Assembly: GCF_041359055.1 (NCBI RefSeq)
Contig: NZ_JBGJKZ010000006.1
Span: 1-64,000, forward strand
Source: Paenalcaligenes hominis_A
Lineage (GTDB): Bacteria > Pseudomonadota > Gammaproteobacteria > Burkholderiales > Burkholderiaceae_B
Length of the DNA stretch: 64,000 nt
Direction of reading: 5' to 3'
A program made the position numbers and the translations under genes. Positions within the stretch are counted from its first letter, which is position 1. Each line of letters starts with the position of its first letter. This document shows, one piece after another, positions 33,490 to 44,191 of this stretch. The notes beneath the pieces are model-generated. The model was given only the letters and a program-made list of their open reading frames with translations, did not search any database and was not told the origin of the DNA.

Positions 33490-35142
33490 ATGGCTGCTAA
33501 GCAAGTTTATTTTGGCGATGACGCCCGCACCCGCATTGTACGTGGTGTAAACACTCTAGCAAACGCTGTTAAAACCACCATGGGCCCTAAAGGCCGCAAC
33601 GTGGTTTTAGATCGTGCATTTGGCGCACCTACCGTAACCAAAGATGGTGTATCGGTTGCCAAAGAAATCGAACTCAAAGACAAATTTGAAAACATTGGTG
33701 CTCAACTCGTTAAAGAAGTTGCCTCCAAAACTTCTGACAACGCTGGTGACGGTACCACAACCGCAACAGTACTAGCCCAAGCTATCGTAGAAGAAGGCCT
33801 AAAATACGTTGCCGCTGGTATCAACCCAATGGACCTCAAGCGTGGTATTGACCGCGCTGTAGCAGTTACTGTAGACGAGCTACGTACTCTATCCCGTCCT
33901 TGCACCACCACCAAAGAAATCGCACAAGTTGGCTCCATCTCTGCTAATAGCGATGCTTCTATTGGTAAGATCATTGCCGACGCAATGGACAAAGTAGGTA
34001 AAGAAGGTGTGATCACTGTTGAAGACGGCAAGTCTTTAGACAACGAACTCGACGTAGTTGAAGGTATGCAGTTTGATCGCGGTTACCTCTCCCCCTACTT
34101 CATCACAAACACTGAAAAGCAAGTTGCCGTTCTAGATAACCCCTACATCTTGATTTTCGACAAAAAAATCAGCAACATCCGTGACTTGCTACCTATCTTA
34201 GAGCAGGTTGCTAAAGATAGCCGTCCTTTGTTGATCATTGCTGAAGACGTTGAAGGCGAAGCCCTAGCAACACTAGTTGTTAACAACATCCGCGGTATCC
34301 TAAAAGCCACTGCAGTGAAAGCACCTGGTTTTGGCGATCGTCGTAAAGCCATGTTGGAAGACATTGCTGTGTTAACAAACGGTACCGTCATTTCCGAAGA
34401 AACCGGTATGTCTCTAGAAAACGCTGACGTGACCCACCTAGGTCAAGCCGTACGCGTTGAAGTAGGCAAAGAAAACACCACCATCATTGATGGCGCTGGC
34501 GACAACGTTTCTATCGAAGCTCGCGTAAAACAAATTCGTGCTCAAATCGAAGAAGCCACCTCTGACTACGATCGTGAAAAACTGCAAGAGCGTGTTGCCA
34601 AACTCGCTGGCGGTGTGGCCGTGATTCGTGTTGGCGCAGCGACTGAAGTAGAAATGAAAGAGAAAAAAGCACGTGTAGAAGACGCTCTACACGCAACTCG
34701 CGCTGCCGTTGAAGAAGGTATTGTTCCTGGTGGTGGCGTGGCGCTAATCCGTGCTCGTCAAGCTGTTGCTGCCTTAACCGCAGACAACATTGACCAAGAA
34801 GCCGGTATCAAACTCGTACTACGCGCTATCGAAGCACCACTACGCACTATCGTTAGCAATGCTGGCGAAGAAGCCAGTGTGGTGGTCAATCAGGTCGCTC
34901 AAGGCGAAGGTAACTACGGTTACAACGCCGCTACTGGTGAGTACGGCGACTTGGTAGAGCAAGGTGTTCTAGATCCAACTAAAGTAACACGCACAGCTCT
35001 ACAAAACGCAGCCTCTGTAGCCAGCTTATTGCTTACTACTGAAGTAGCAGTTGCTGAAATTGCTGAAGAAAAACCAGAAGCCGGTATGCCTGATATGGGT
35101 GGTATGGGCGGTATGGGTGGCATGGGTGGTATGGGCTTCTAA
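33490..35142 (+). CDS. groEL: Chaperonin GroEL
   Basis: The ATP-driven 14-mer folding chamber. The 550 residues include the ATP-binding motif DGTTTATVL and the disordered Gly-Met tail GGMGGMGGMGGMGF. Expression is with groES from the CIRCE-controlled promoter, and a terminator follows. Confidence 0.99.
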   Translation: MAAKQVYFGDDARTRIVRGVNTLANAVKTTMGPKGRNVVLDRAFGAPTVTKDGVSVAKEIELKDKFENIGAQLVKEVASKTSDNAGDGTTTATVLAQAIVEEGLKYVAAGINPMDLKRGIDRAVAVTVDELRTLSRPCTTTKEIAQVGSISANSDASIGKIIADAMDKVGKEGVITVEDGKSLDNELDVVEGMQFDRGYLSPYFITNTEKQVAVLDNPYILIFDKKISNIRDLLPILEQVAKDSRPLLIIAEDVEGEALATLVVNNIRGILKATAVKAPGFGDRRKAMLEDIAVLTNGTVISEETGMSLENADVTHLGQAVRVEVGKENTTIIDGAGDNVSIEARVKQIRAQIEEATSDYDREKLQERVAKLAGGVAVIRVGAATEVEMKEKKARVEDALHATRAAVEEGIVPGGGVALIRARQAVAALTADNIDQEAGIKLVLRAIEAPLRTIVSNAGEEASVVVNQVAQGEGNYGYNAATGEYGDLVEQGVLDPTKVTRTALQNAASVASLLLTTEVAVAEIAEEKPEAGMPDMGGMGGMGGMGGMGF

Positions 35143-35190
35143 GCTCAATCTGACCTTGAGGGTGCATTATGCACCTTCGCCCTTCAGTCT

Positions 35191-35222
35191 AAAAGCCCCT
35201 GTTTTAAACGGGGGCTTTTTTT
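35191..35222 (+). terminator. Terminator after groEL
   Basis: AAAAGCCCC pairs with GGGGGCTTTT around a T/A loop and is followed by seven T. A weaker hairpin, GGTGCAT/ATGCACC, lies just upstream. Confidence 0.9.
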
Positions 35223-35267
35223 GTAGTCACGTATAATAGACGCTATTACTTTAGACTCAGCCCTATT

Positions 35268-36083
35268 ATGACTTTTACCTCTCTTTTACATACAGCGTGG
35301 ACTCAGCAAAACTCATTGCTGACTTTAGGCTTAGATCCTGACCTAACTCGTTTACCTGCTTCGCTCCAAGGCTCTGCTACGGGCGTATATGATTTTTGTA
35401 CCGGTATGGTAGATGCTTGTGCACCGTATGTTAGCGCGTTTAAACCGCAATTTGCTTATTTTGCTTCGATCAAAGCCGAAGATCAGCTTGAGCGTATTTG
35501 TGCCTACATTAAACAAAAACATCCTCAGCTGCCTATCATCATGGATTCAAAACGGGGTGATATTGGTTCTACAGCCCGCCATTACGCACTGGAAGCTTTT
35601 GAACGCTATGGTGCTGATGCAATCACCGTCAGCCCTTATATGGGGCATGATTCGGTTGAGCCCTATTTTGAATGGAAAGACAAAGGCGTCATTGTGTTAT
35701 GCCGTACTTCTAATCCAGGTGGCTCTGATTTGCAATTTTTAGATGTGGGCGGCACCCCACTGTATTTACATGTAGCTAAATTAGTGGCTGAGAAATGGAA
35801 TGCACACACAGGGCAATGCGCCCTAGTCGTTGGAGCCACTTTTCCAGATGAAATCGCCAAAGTCCGTGCGGTGGTAGGTGATTTACCTTTGTTAGTACCT
35901 GGCATAGGCGCACAAGGAGGCGACATTCCCGCTACTGTACAAGCAGGCCTTAATAGCCAAGGCGCAGGTATGATGATTAATTCATCGCGCGCTATTTTAT
36001 ATGCAAGCTCGGGCACCGATTGGCAAGACGCTGCGGCAAACGTTGCCAAACAAACACGCGATGCCATTAACGCAGCGCGTTAG
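35268..36083 (+). CDS. pyrF: Orotidine 5'-phosphate decarboxylase (type 2)
   Basis: The last step of UMP synthesis. The 271 residues are typical of the longer type 2 form, with LTLGLDPD near the start and the catalytic DSKRGDIG block (Asp93, Lys95, Asp98). It converges on pncC. Confidence 0.95.
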   Translation: MTFTSLLHTAWTQQNSLLTLGLDPDLTRLPASLQGSATGVYDFCTGMVDACAPYVSAFKPQFAYFASIKAEDQLERICAYIKQKHPQLPIIMDSKRGDIGSTARHYALEAFERYGADAITVSPYMGHDSVEPYFEWKDKGVIVLCRTSNPGGSDLQFLDVGGTPLYLHVAKLVAEKWNAHTGQCALVVGATFPDEIAKVRAVVGDLPLLVPGIGAQGGDIPATVQAGLNSQGAGMMINSSRAILYASSGTDWQDAAANVAKQTRDAINAAR

Positions 36084-36084
36084 T

Positions 36085-36630
36085 CTAAAACCCAGTGCGT
36101 TCTACACTGGGTTGTGGTGGCGCTAAATGAGGGGTCACCACATCAATAACTTGTGTAATGGCAAACTGCACTGCTTGCTCTCGCACGCTATCTCTATCGC
36201 CAGTAAAAACCTGCGTTAAGGCATGAGCGACAATACCTGTCTCTGTGCGTCGCGCAAAGCCAAAACACACCATACCTATGGGTTTGCCAGGGGTTGCACC
36301 GGTAGGGCCTGCTATGCCTGTAGTAGAAAGTGCCACATCAGCCTGGGCAGCCATTTCCAATGCTCCTTTAGCCATTTCCATAGCGGTCTGTTCGCTGACG
36401 GCCCCGTAGCGTTCTAAAGTGTCTATCAGCACGCCTAAGTCTTCTTGCTTAGCGCTATTGCTGTATGTGACATAACCACGCTCAAACCATGCACTAGAAC
36501 CGCTAAGTGCGGTAAAAGCGGCAGCAACTAAGCCGCCTGTGCAGGATTCAGCCGTGGTGATATAGGCCTGTTGCGCCAGCAAACGTTGCGCTAAATTGTG
36601 TACAGCTTGATTAATAGAGGACGAAAACAT
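36085..36630 (-). CDS. pncC: Nicotinamide-nucleotide amidohydrolase PncC (CinA C-terminal domain)
   Basis: PncC deamidates NMN to NaMN for NAD recycling. The 181 residues are the stand-alone CinA C-terminal form with TAESCTGGLVAAAFT near residue 26, GYVTYSN and STTGIAGPTGATPGKPIG. It is last in a run of six minus-strand genes (ribB to pncC). Confidence 0.93.
   Translation of the reverse strand: MFSSSINQAVHNLAQRLLAQQAYITTAESCTGGLVAAAFTALSGSSAWFERGYVTYSNSAKQEDLGVLIDTLERYGAVSEQTAMEMAKGALEMAAQADVALSTTGIAGPTGATPGKPIGMVCFGFARRTETGIVAHALTQVFTGDRDSVREQAVQFAITQVIDVVTPHLAPPQPSVERTGF
36089..36112. terminator. Hairpin shared by pyrF and pncC ends
   Basis: AACCCAGTG/CACTGGGTT with a six-base loop lies within the last codons of pncC. 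On the minus strand it runs into TTTT. It probably serves both convergent genes. Confidence 0.65.
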
Positions 36631-36642
36631 GGCTTGTTACTC

Positions 36643-37140
36643 CTATAAAAAATAGGCAACCCCATACATCACAACTAAACTGTACAGAGCGGCAATAATA
36701 TCATCTAGCATCACGCCAAAGCCGCCGCCTACGCGTTGATCAAACCAGCGTATAGGGGTTGGTTTGAGCACATCAAAAAATCGGAATAACACAAAGGCTA
36801 AGACTTGCATCCACCAGGTGTTAAACGGCATTGCCCATAACACTAGCCAAATAGCAACCGCCTCATCCCAGTTCATTCCACTGTGATCGGATACCCCCAG
36901 CTCGTCTCCGGTCTTTTGGCAAAGCCAGACCCCCAACACAAAGCTAACCAGCAGAAAAAGGGGAGCCAAAGATAAGGGCAGAAATTGCAAGGCGGCTAAC
37001 CACACTAACCAACCCCATACCGTGCCCCATGTGCCTGGCCCTGGATAAATAACCCCAGACCCCATCCCAAAAGCCAAAAACCGCCACGGCTTGGCACATA
37101 CCCAAGCAAGGCTAGGCCGTTTTATTGTTTTAACTGTCAT
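36643..37140 (-). CDS. pgpA: Phosphatidylglycerophosphatase A
   Basis: PgpA removes phosphate from phosphatidylglycerophosphate to give phosphatidylglycerol, which is also the Lgt donor. The 165 residues have several membrane segments and the motifs GSGVIYPGPGTWGT and MLDDIIAALYS. Its ATG overlaps the thiL stop by four bases (ATGA type), so translation is coupled. Confidence 0.93.
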   Translation of the reverse strand: MTVKTIKRPSLAWVCAKPWRFLAFGMGSGVIYPGPGTWGTVWGWLVWLAALQFLPLSLAPLFLLVSFVLGVWLCQKTGDELGVSDHSGMNWDEAVAIWLVLWAMPFNTWWMQVLAFVLFRFFDVLKPTPIRWFDQRVGGGFGVMLDDIIAALYSLVVMYGVAYFL

Positions 37141-38108
37141 GATAAAAAATGATCAAAGCCAGCCTGTTGAGGCAGGTTTAACTTTTGTCCCTGATGATAG
37201 ACCACTAAGCCTGTCTGCTGGGTTGTGACTTGACCTATGCGACTTAATTGAATGTTGCACTGAGCCGCTAGCTCTAGGAAATACGCGCGATATGGGGCTG
37301 GAGCCGTAAAACAGAGCTGAAATACATCACCCCCCGCCAGAACGCATTGCTGCTGAAGGTGAGGATTTAGTCCTTGTAATGCCTCGTGCATGGGCAGACT
37401 GCCCCAGTCGAGTTGTGCTCCGCAGTGACTTGCAGTGAGTACATGGCCCAAATCTTGTAATAAACCATCAGATATATCGATGCCCGCATGCGCATAACCA
37501 AGCAATTGCGGTGCAAAGTGAATAGGAGGAGTGGGCTGCTCTAGAAGCGGACGGCTAGCGGCCAAACGTTGCGCATCAAGCGCTAAGGTGCCATTTAAAT
37601 AGCGTAAGGCCAAATCCGGTGCCCCTAACGTACCAGTTAACCAGATATCATCCCCCACACGAGCCACGTCGCGCCGTAATGCTTGAGTTATAGGGACTTC
37701 CCCAAACACCGTTACTGTTAAGGTAATTTCGGACTGACTGCGGGTAGTGTCACCCCCTAATAAGGGACATTGGGCTTGCTGTGCTAGAGCATAAAAACCA
37801 GAACTAAATGCTTTTAACCAATTGTCTTGCACAGAGGGCAAAGCCAATGCCAGTACACAGCCTATTGGTTTTGCGCCCATTGCTGCCAAATCAGACAGAT
37901 TCACAGCAAGTGCTTTATGACCAAGCTGATACGGATCTACATCGGAAAAAAAATGTCGCCCTTCGATAAGGATATCGGTGCTAACAGCAAGCTGATAACC
38001 AGGCTGCACCCCAAATACAGCGCAGTCGTCGCCTATACCTAGGTAACCCTCGGGGGCAGCTTGATTAAAATAGGTTTTAATTAAACTAAATTCACTCAAA
38101 GCTGCCAT
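37137..38108 (-). CDS. thiL: Thiamine-monophosphate kinase
   Basis: ThiL makes thiamine diphosphate from the monophosphate. The 323 residues include LGIGDDCAVF, AVNLSDLAAMGAKPIG and DISDGLLQDLGH, the ATP and metal sites of the PurM/ThiL family. It follows nusB after nine bases. The nusB-thiL-pgpA order is common in Proteobacteria. Confidence 0.95.
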   Translation of the reverse strand: MAALSEFSLIKTYFNQAAPEGYLGIGDDCAVFGVQPGYQLAVSTDILIEGRHFFSDVDPYQLGHKALAVNLSDLAAMGAKPIGCVLALALPSVQDNWLKAFSSGFYALAQQAQCPLLGGDTTRSQSEITLTVTVFGEVPITQALRRDVARVGDDIWLTGTLGAPDLALRYLNGTLALDAQRLAASRPLLEQPTPPIHFAPQLLGYAHAGIDISDGLLQDLGHVLTASHCGAQLDWGSLPMHEALQGLNPHLQQQCVLAGGDVFQLCFTAPAPYRAYFLELAAQCNIQLSRIGQVTTQQTGLVVYHQGQKLNLPQQAGFDHFLS

Positions 38109-38117
38109 AAAAAGCCC

Positions 38118-38621
38118 CTAAGATCGTTTTTTTGAGCGATTAGCCTGATATTTTTTGAATTCGGCAGGACGAACCTGAGCCGCAACGCGGTCGAGCACAC
38201 CATTAACGAACTTGAAGCCATCCGTACCACCGAAAGCTTTGGCTAGCTCGACGGCCTCGTTGATGGTCGCACGATAAGGCACCTCGATGTGATGCATTAA
38301 TTCGTAGGTGCCGAGTAGCAGCACTGCGTGCTCTATAGGTGAGAGTTCCTCGATGCCTCGATCTACGTAAGGTTTGAACTGCTCTTGGAGCAGGGGCGAG
38401 TCGCGCATCACACCAAACAAGATGGTGCGATACCACTCGGTATCGCACGTATCAAAGCCTTTTTCACCACGAATATGGGCATCGATGGCCCCTGACTCCT
38501 GAAGCCCATCGGCACCACGAATAAGCCATGCATAGATGCCCTGCACGGCAAAAGCACGTGCGCGGTGACGAGGCGTACCGCTTAGTTCATCCTGTTCAAA
38601 ATCAACAGAATTAGTTTTCAT
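38118..38621 (-). CDS. nusB: Transcription antitermination factor NusB
   Basis: NusB binds boxA RNA with NusE (S10) in rRNA antitermination, so it acts on the four boxA sites in this window. The 167 residues are all-helical, with RHRARAFAVQGIYAWL near the start and TINEAVELAKAFGGTDGFKFVNGVLDRV. The ATG at 38,621 overlaps the ribH end by 11 bases. The open frame extends much further upstream inside ribH, but that part is not NusB-like. Confidence 0.95.
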   Translation of the reverse strand: MKTNSVDFEQDELSGTPRHRARAFAVQGIYAWLIRGADGLQESGAIDAHIRGEKGFDTCDTEWYRTILFGVMRDSPLLQEQFKPYVDRGIEELSPIEHAVLLLGTYELMHHIEVPYRATINEAVELAKAFGGTDGFKFVNGVLDRVAAQVRPAEFKKYQANRSKKRS

Positions 38622-39120
38622 CGTCAAAATCTTCGTCCTCGTCGTCAAAATCGTCATCGCTAGGTTCAAGTAGCGATAATAAGTTAGCCATTTCAATAGC
38701 GGCTTGAGCACAATCACGGCCTTTTTCTGCGGCACGTACATTGGCTTGCTCTTCATTTTCTACAGTTAAAATGCCATTAGCAATAGGCAAACCTGTGCCA
38801 ATAGACACTCGAGCAATGGCAGCCGCGCTTTCATTGCTGACCACTTCAAAGTGATAGGTTTCACCACGTACTACTGCGCCTAGGGCAATAAGAGCGTCGA
38901 ACTCGGTAGTTTCAGCCATTTGAATAACGGCCACACCAACCTCTAGGGCTCCGGGTACACTGAACACCGTGATGTCTTGAGGATCCACCCCTAAGCGGAT
39001 GAGCTCTTCTATACATGCCTCTTGTTGGGCTAGACCAATTTCCTCGTTAAATCGTGCGCGCACGATACCAATGTGTAGGCCTTCGCCATTTAAATCAGGT
39101 TCAACAAAATAGGGCTTCAT
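38611..39120 (-). CDS. ribH: 6,7-Dimethyl-8-ribityllumazine synthase
   Basis: The penultimate step of riboflavin synthesis. The 169 residues include VPGALEVGVA, GAVVRGETYHFEVVSNESA and GILTVENEEQA. An unusual acidic tail, DDDFDDEDEDFDDEN, is added at the C-terminus; nusB starts within its codons. It follows the ribB gene after 19 bases. Confidence 0.96.
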   Translation of the reverse strand: MKPYFVEPDLNGEGLHIGIVRARFNEEIGLAQQEACIEELIRLGVDPQDITVFSVPGALEVGVAVIQMAETTEFDALIALGAVVRGETYHFEVVSNESAAAIARVSIGTGLPIANGILTVENEEQANVRAAEKGRDCAQAAIEMANLLSLLEPSDDDFDDEDEDFDDEN

Positions 39121-39139
39121 AGGTAGACTCCAAACAAAA

Positions 39140-40294
39140 TTAAGCGGTGGGTTCGGTCAAATAGCCCGTTACGGTAAGGGCAAAACCGGTCATACTTGGC
39201 ATTTTACGAGGGCGAGCTAGCAGACGGGCTTGACCCACGTCTAGATCGCGCAATATCTGTGCACCAATACCGTAAGTGCGCAAGTCATAACGATGTTCGG
39301 AAGAGCGCGCAGGCGCTTCTGTTTGTTCTGGGCTGCGTAACGTAAATTGTTCGAAAATTTTATCTTCCGCACCCTGACAGTTTAACATTACCACCACACC
39401 TGAATCGGCTTTTGAAATGGTGGCTAACGCATCAGGAATGCTCCAGCTATGATCATCGCTATCGGCACAAAGCAAATCCAACACAGTGGTAGGCTCGTGC
39501 ACACGAACTAAAGTTTCTACATCTGGGTTGATCTCACCATGCACTAAAGCTAGATGCGGCGCACCCGAAGCTAGGTCTTTATAACCAATAGCACGAAAAC
39601 GTCCCCATGGTGTTGTCATGTCTCGTTCAAACAAACGCTCGACCATTGACTCATGAGCACTACGATATTGAATAAGATCGGCAATAGTACCGATTTTTAG
39701 GTTATGTTGCCGAGCAAATTCAATTAACTGTGGTAAACGCGCCATGGTTCCGTCGGCGTTTAAGATCTCACAAATGACTGCAGCAGGCGTTAAACCCGCT
39801 AGGCGAGTTAGATCACAGCCGGCTTCGGTGTGGCCTGCACGCACCAGTACCCCACCATTAGCCGCTTTAAGAGGGAAAATATGCCCAGGCTGAACTAAAT
39901 CCGAAGGACGCGCATCGCGAGCTACGGCAGCACGCACGGTTTTAGCGCGATCTGCAGCAGAGATACCGGTTTCTACCCCTTCGGCGGCCTCGATAGAGAC
40001 CGTAAAGTTGGTTCCAAAACGAGTGCCGTTGCGTACTGCCATTAATGGTAAGTCTAATTGTTGGCAACGCTCTTCGGTCAGAGTCAGACAAACTAAACCA
40101 CGACCATGCGTGACCATGAAGTTAATGGCTTCGGGCGTGACGAACTCGGCCGCCATGATTAAATCGCCCTCGTTTTCGCGGTCTTCCTCATCAACTAGAA
40201 TGACCATACGCCCAGCGCGAAGCTCGGCCACAATATCAGTAATAGGAGAAATGTCGTATCCGTCGCTGTGCGTCGTGTTTGTTTGCTGATTCAT
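39140..40294 (-). CDS. ribB: DHBP synthase with degenerate GTP cyclohydrolase II-like domain (RibB-type)
   Basis: The N-terminal 205 or so residues are 3,4-dihydroxy-2-butanone 4-phosphate synthase, with DEEDRENEGDLI and GHTEAGCDL. The C-terminal part (about 210-384) has the shape of GTP cyclohydrolase II, but the zinc site is gone. The region that normally holds three cysteines reads VHEPTTVLDLLCADSDDHSW. Riboflavin entry from GTP must therefore come from a separate ribA elsewhere. Fused RibB proteins with such domains are known in Betaproteobacteria. Confidence 0.9.
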   Translation of the reverse strand: MNQQTNTTHSDGYDISPITDIVAELRAGRMVILVDEEDRENEGDLIMAAEFVTPEAINFMVTHGRGLVCLTLTEERCQQLDLPLMAVRNGTRFGTNFTVSIEAAEGVETGISAADRAKTVRAAVARDARPSDLVQPGHIFPLKAANGGVLVRAGHTEAGCDLTRLAGLTPAAVICEILNADGTMARLPQLIEFARQHNLKIGTIADLIQYRSAHESMVERLFERDMTTPWGRFRAIGYKDLASGAPHLALVHGEINPDVETLVRVHEPTTVLDLLCADSDDHSWSIPDALATISKADSGVVVMLNCQGAEDKIFEQFTLRSPEQTEAPARSSEHRYDLRTYGIGAQILRDLDVGQARLLARPRKMPSMTGFALTVTGYLTEPTA

Positions 40295-40408
40295 AATTGC
40301 CCTGCCAGATTAATTTAGGTCTATTTTAGCCTCTGCTACGCAATTAGGTACAATTTCTACAGTAAATACTCCACTAATTTTTTATCGCCTTTAACAAAGT
40401 CTCTTTTT

Positions 40409-41212
40409 ATGACCACCGCCCCCCTTCTTGCCGATGCTGGACGACGTCGCATCCAGTCCGTTGAAACCGGTCATCGTCTTTTAGCTGCCTTAGTACAAGC
40501 TGCTCATCCCTTGCCTTTGGGCGAGCTTGCTGCTGCCGCTGAAATGACCTCAGCCAAAGCACACCCCTATTTGGTAAGCTTTATCAATGTAGGGCTGGTG
40601 CGTCAGGATGCCATTAGTGGTCACTATGAACTAGGGCCTTTCGCTATGCAAATGGGTTTGGTTAGTCTGCAACACTCAACCCCACTACGTACAGCGCATC
40701 CTATTGTGACCGAAACAGCGGCAGAAATAGGTCATACCTTAGCCACCGCAGTCCTTGGGTCACATGGACCTACTATTGTGCATTTATGCGAGGCCAGTTA
40801 TCCCGTACACGTAAATATGCGCGCCGGCACGGTGATGTCAATGCGCTATACCGCCACCGGCCATGTGTTTGCCGCATGGCTAGCTCCCAAAGTAGCCCAG
40901 CACTATTTAGATCGTGAGTTTGCTGATACGGCGGTTTTACGTAGTACTCACCTCGATTTTCAAGAGCCCGACTTTCAAACATTACTGAGTGAAATCCGTA
41001 CTCAAGGCGCAGCCCAAGCCCTTGGCAACCCATTACCTGGTATTGATGCCATTTCTGTACCTGTGTTCGATCATTCCGGTAATATTGTGCTTGCCCTAAC
41101 AAGCATCGGCCCCTCTGCGGTATTTGATGTCAGCTTGAACGGTCCTATTGCCCAAGCCATTACCGCTTGTGCTCATAAAATTTCTTCAGCTTTAGGCTAT
41201 AGTCCTACTTAA
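40409..41212 (+). CDS. IclR family transcriptional regulator
   Basis: The 267 residues have an N-terminal winged helix (about 15-75, SVETGHRLLAALVQA onward) and a C-terminal IclR effector domain with GTVMSMRYTATGHVFAAWL. It is divergent from ribB and 11 bases before a CYTH-CHAD gene. IclR regulators often control aromatic or organic acid degradation, but no such target lies next to it. Confidence 0.88.
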   Translation: MTTAPLLADAGRRRIQSVETGHRLLAALVQAAHPLPLGELAAAAEMTSAKAHPYLVSFINVGLVRQDAISGHYELGPFAMQMGLVSLQHSTPLRTAHPIVTETAAEIGHTLATAVLGSHGPTIVHLCEASYPVHVNMRAGTVMSMRYTATGHVFAAWLAPKVAQHYLDREFADTAVLRSTHLDFQEPDFQTLLSEIRTQGAAQALGNPLPGIDAISVPVFDHSGNIVLALTSIGPSAVFDVSLNGPIAQAITACAHKISSALGYSPT

Positions 41213-41223
41213 TTATTACTACC

Positions 41224-42732
41224 GTGCTAGAACGCGAACTTAAACTCTATGTCCCCACAGCACAGCACGCTGCGGTGAATCAATTGATGGCGTTGATAAA
41301 AAATCAACCACCTCAGCGCTTGGCAGCGCATTATTTCGATACGGCTGAACGCGATTTGGCACGCCAGCAAGTCGCGCTGCGTCTGCGGCTTGAGGGTGAC
41401 CAATGGGTGCAAACTTTAAAACTTCGAGCTCAAGACGAGCTAAGTGTGATTGAGCTAAACCACCCTCGCCCTGAACCGATCTTAGATTTAAATCTATATC
41501 AGGGAACAGTAGCAGAGACCGTATTCACCACACTCAATACACCTTTAGAAACACGCTATCAAACAGAGGTTTTACGTACGACGGCTGTACTGAACCATCA
41601 GGGCTCTGACATTGAAATTGCCTGGGACATTGGGCATATTCAGGCCAAAAACCACACCTTGCCCATCAGCGAAGTAGAGTTTGAGCTTAAATCCGGTAAT
41701 ATGGAAGCCATTTTTCAGCTAGGAGCCCAATGGTTAGCTGAGCTTCCATTAATAATAGAACTACGCTCTAAATCTGAGCGCGGGGACGCGCTCTATGAAA
41801 ACACCTCTGCAGATAGCCCCCCCTTAAACGGCGCTGCTGCGGCACTTGCTATTGCTGGGCAGCCTTATCGTTTAGGCCAAGCTCCTGCTGTCTCTACTAT
41901 TGCACTGGGCCCACTTTACCATCAATCCAGTCAGCGTTTTTTAACACAAATTATTCGTAATGCCGCCTTTTTAGCTGGGGTAGACGAAATTCAAGCTTCC
42001 GAATCACTTCAAGCGGATTACCTGACGTTGATGCGTGTAGGTATGCGTCGTTTGCGCTCATGCCGTCAGCTTTTCAAACCCTGGTTACGTAAATCAGAAA
42101 AAAAACATGCCAAATTACTGCTTAAACACTATCGCAAATTTGGACATTGGCGCGACAAAGACATGCTGTGGTTTGAATTACAGCCAAAAATTATCGCTGC
42201 GGGCTTACCTGCTGCACAAAAACTAGCGCCTCCTAAGCGAGCTAAACGCAGCCCACGCGTACTGGCCGCACGTCCCGCCTTCCAATTGTTGTTATTAGAT
42301 AATTTGAAATGTCTTGTTTTGGGACAAGGCCTGAAAAAAAACGCGACTCAATTAGAAAATAATGCTCGTCTAAGACAACGTTTAGAGCAAAGCTGGACTA
42401 GTATCCAAGCTCTGTGTACACAGTTTGAAACCCTAGACCCTGTGGATAGACACAACTTACGAAACCAAATCAAACGCTTGCGCTACAACCTAGAGGCATT
42501 AGGCTATGACGAAACCACTAAACTATATGTATTTTTAGCCAAGGCTCAAGATCATTTAGGGGGGCTCTGTGATGCCTACGTAGCCCAAGATTGGTATACC
42601 GATCAAGCCGCCACCACCAAACAAAAGCAATTTGCCTTGGATTGGCTTCAACAAAAAATAAACAAGCACGAGATTAAATGCAAAAAAACGCTGGACTCAT
42701 TACGAGCCCAACGTCTTATTCTGTGTCATTAA
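41224..42732 (+). CDS. CYTH-CHAD domain protein (inorganic triphosphatase-like)
   Basis: The 502 residues start with the CYTH signature LERELKL (an ExExK motif) and a triphosphate tunnel domain to about residue 200 (YGIF-like). A CHAD domain, rich in His, Lys and Arg helices, follows (about 230-500), with MRVGMRRLRSCRQLF and LRNQIKRLRYNLEAL. CYTH enzymes split tripolyphosphate, and CHAD binds polyphosphate. The start codon is GTG. Confidence 0.88.
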   Translation: MLERELKLYVPTAQHAAVNQLMALIKNQPPQRLAAHYFDTAERDLARQQVALRLRLEGDQWVQTLKLRAQDELSVIELNHPRPEPILDLNLYQGTVAETVFTTLNTPLETRYQTEVLRTTAVLNHQGSDIEIAWDIGHIQAKNHTLPISEVEFELKSGNMEAIFQLGAQWLAELPLIIELRSKSERGDALYENTSADSPPLNGAAAALAIAGQPYRLGQAPAVSTIALGPLYHQSSQRFLTQIIRNAAFLAGVDEIQASESLQADYLTLMRVGMRRLRSCRQLFKPWLRKSEKKHAKLLLKHYRKFGHWRDKDMLWFELQPKIIAAGLPAAQKLAPPKRAKRSPRVLAARPAFQLLLLDNLKCLVLGQGLKKNATQLENNARLRQRLEQSWTSIQALCTQFETLDPVDRHNLRNQIKRLRYNLEALGYDETTKLYVFLAKAQDHLGGLCDAYVAQDWYTDQAATTKQKQFALDWLQQKINKHEIKCKKTLDSLRAQRLILCH

Positions 42733-42734
42733 AA

Positions 42735-44147
<1,413 letters not shown>

Positions 44148-44191
44148 GGCTTTACACTAAACCTAATTTGTTGGATCACGCGCTTATTGGC

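Noticed and set aside
40295..40408. FMN riboswitch upstream of ribB
   Set aside because: Only about 110 bases separate ribB from the divergent regulator and no FMN-element motifs are present.
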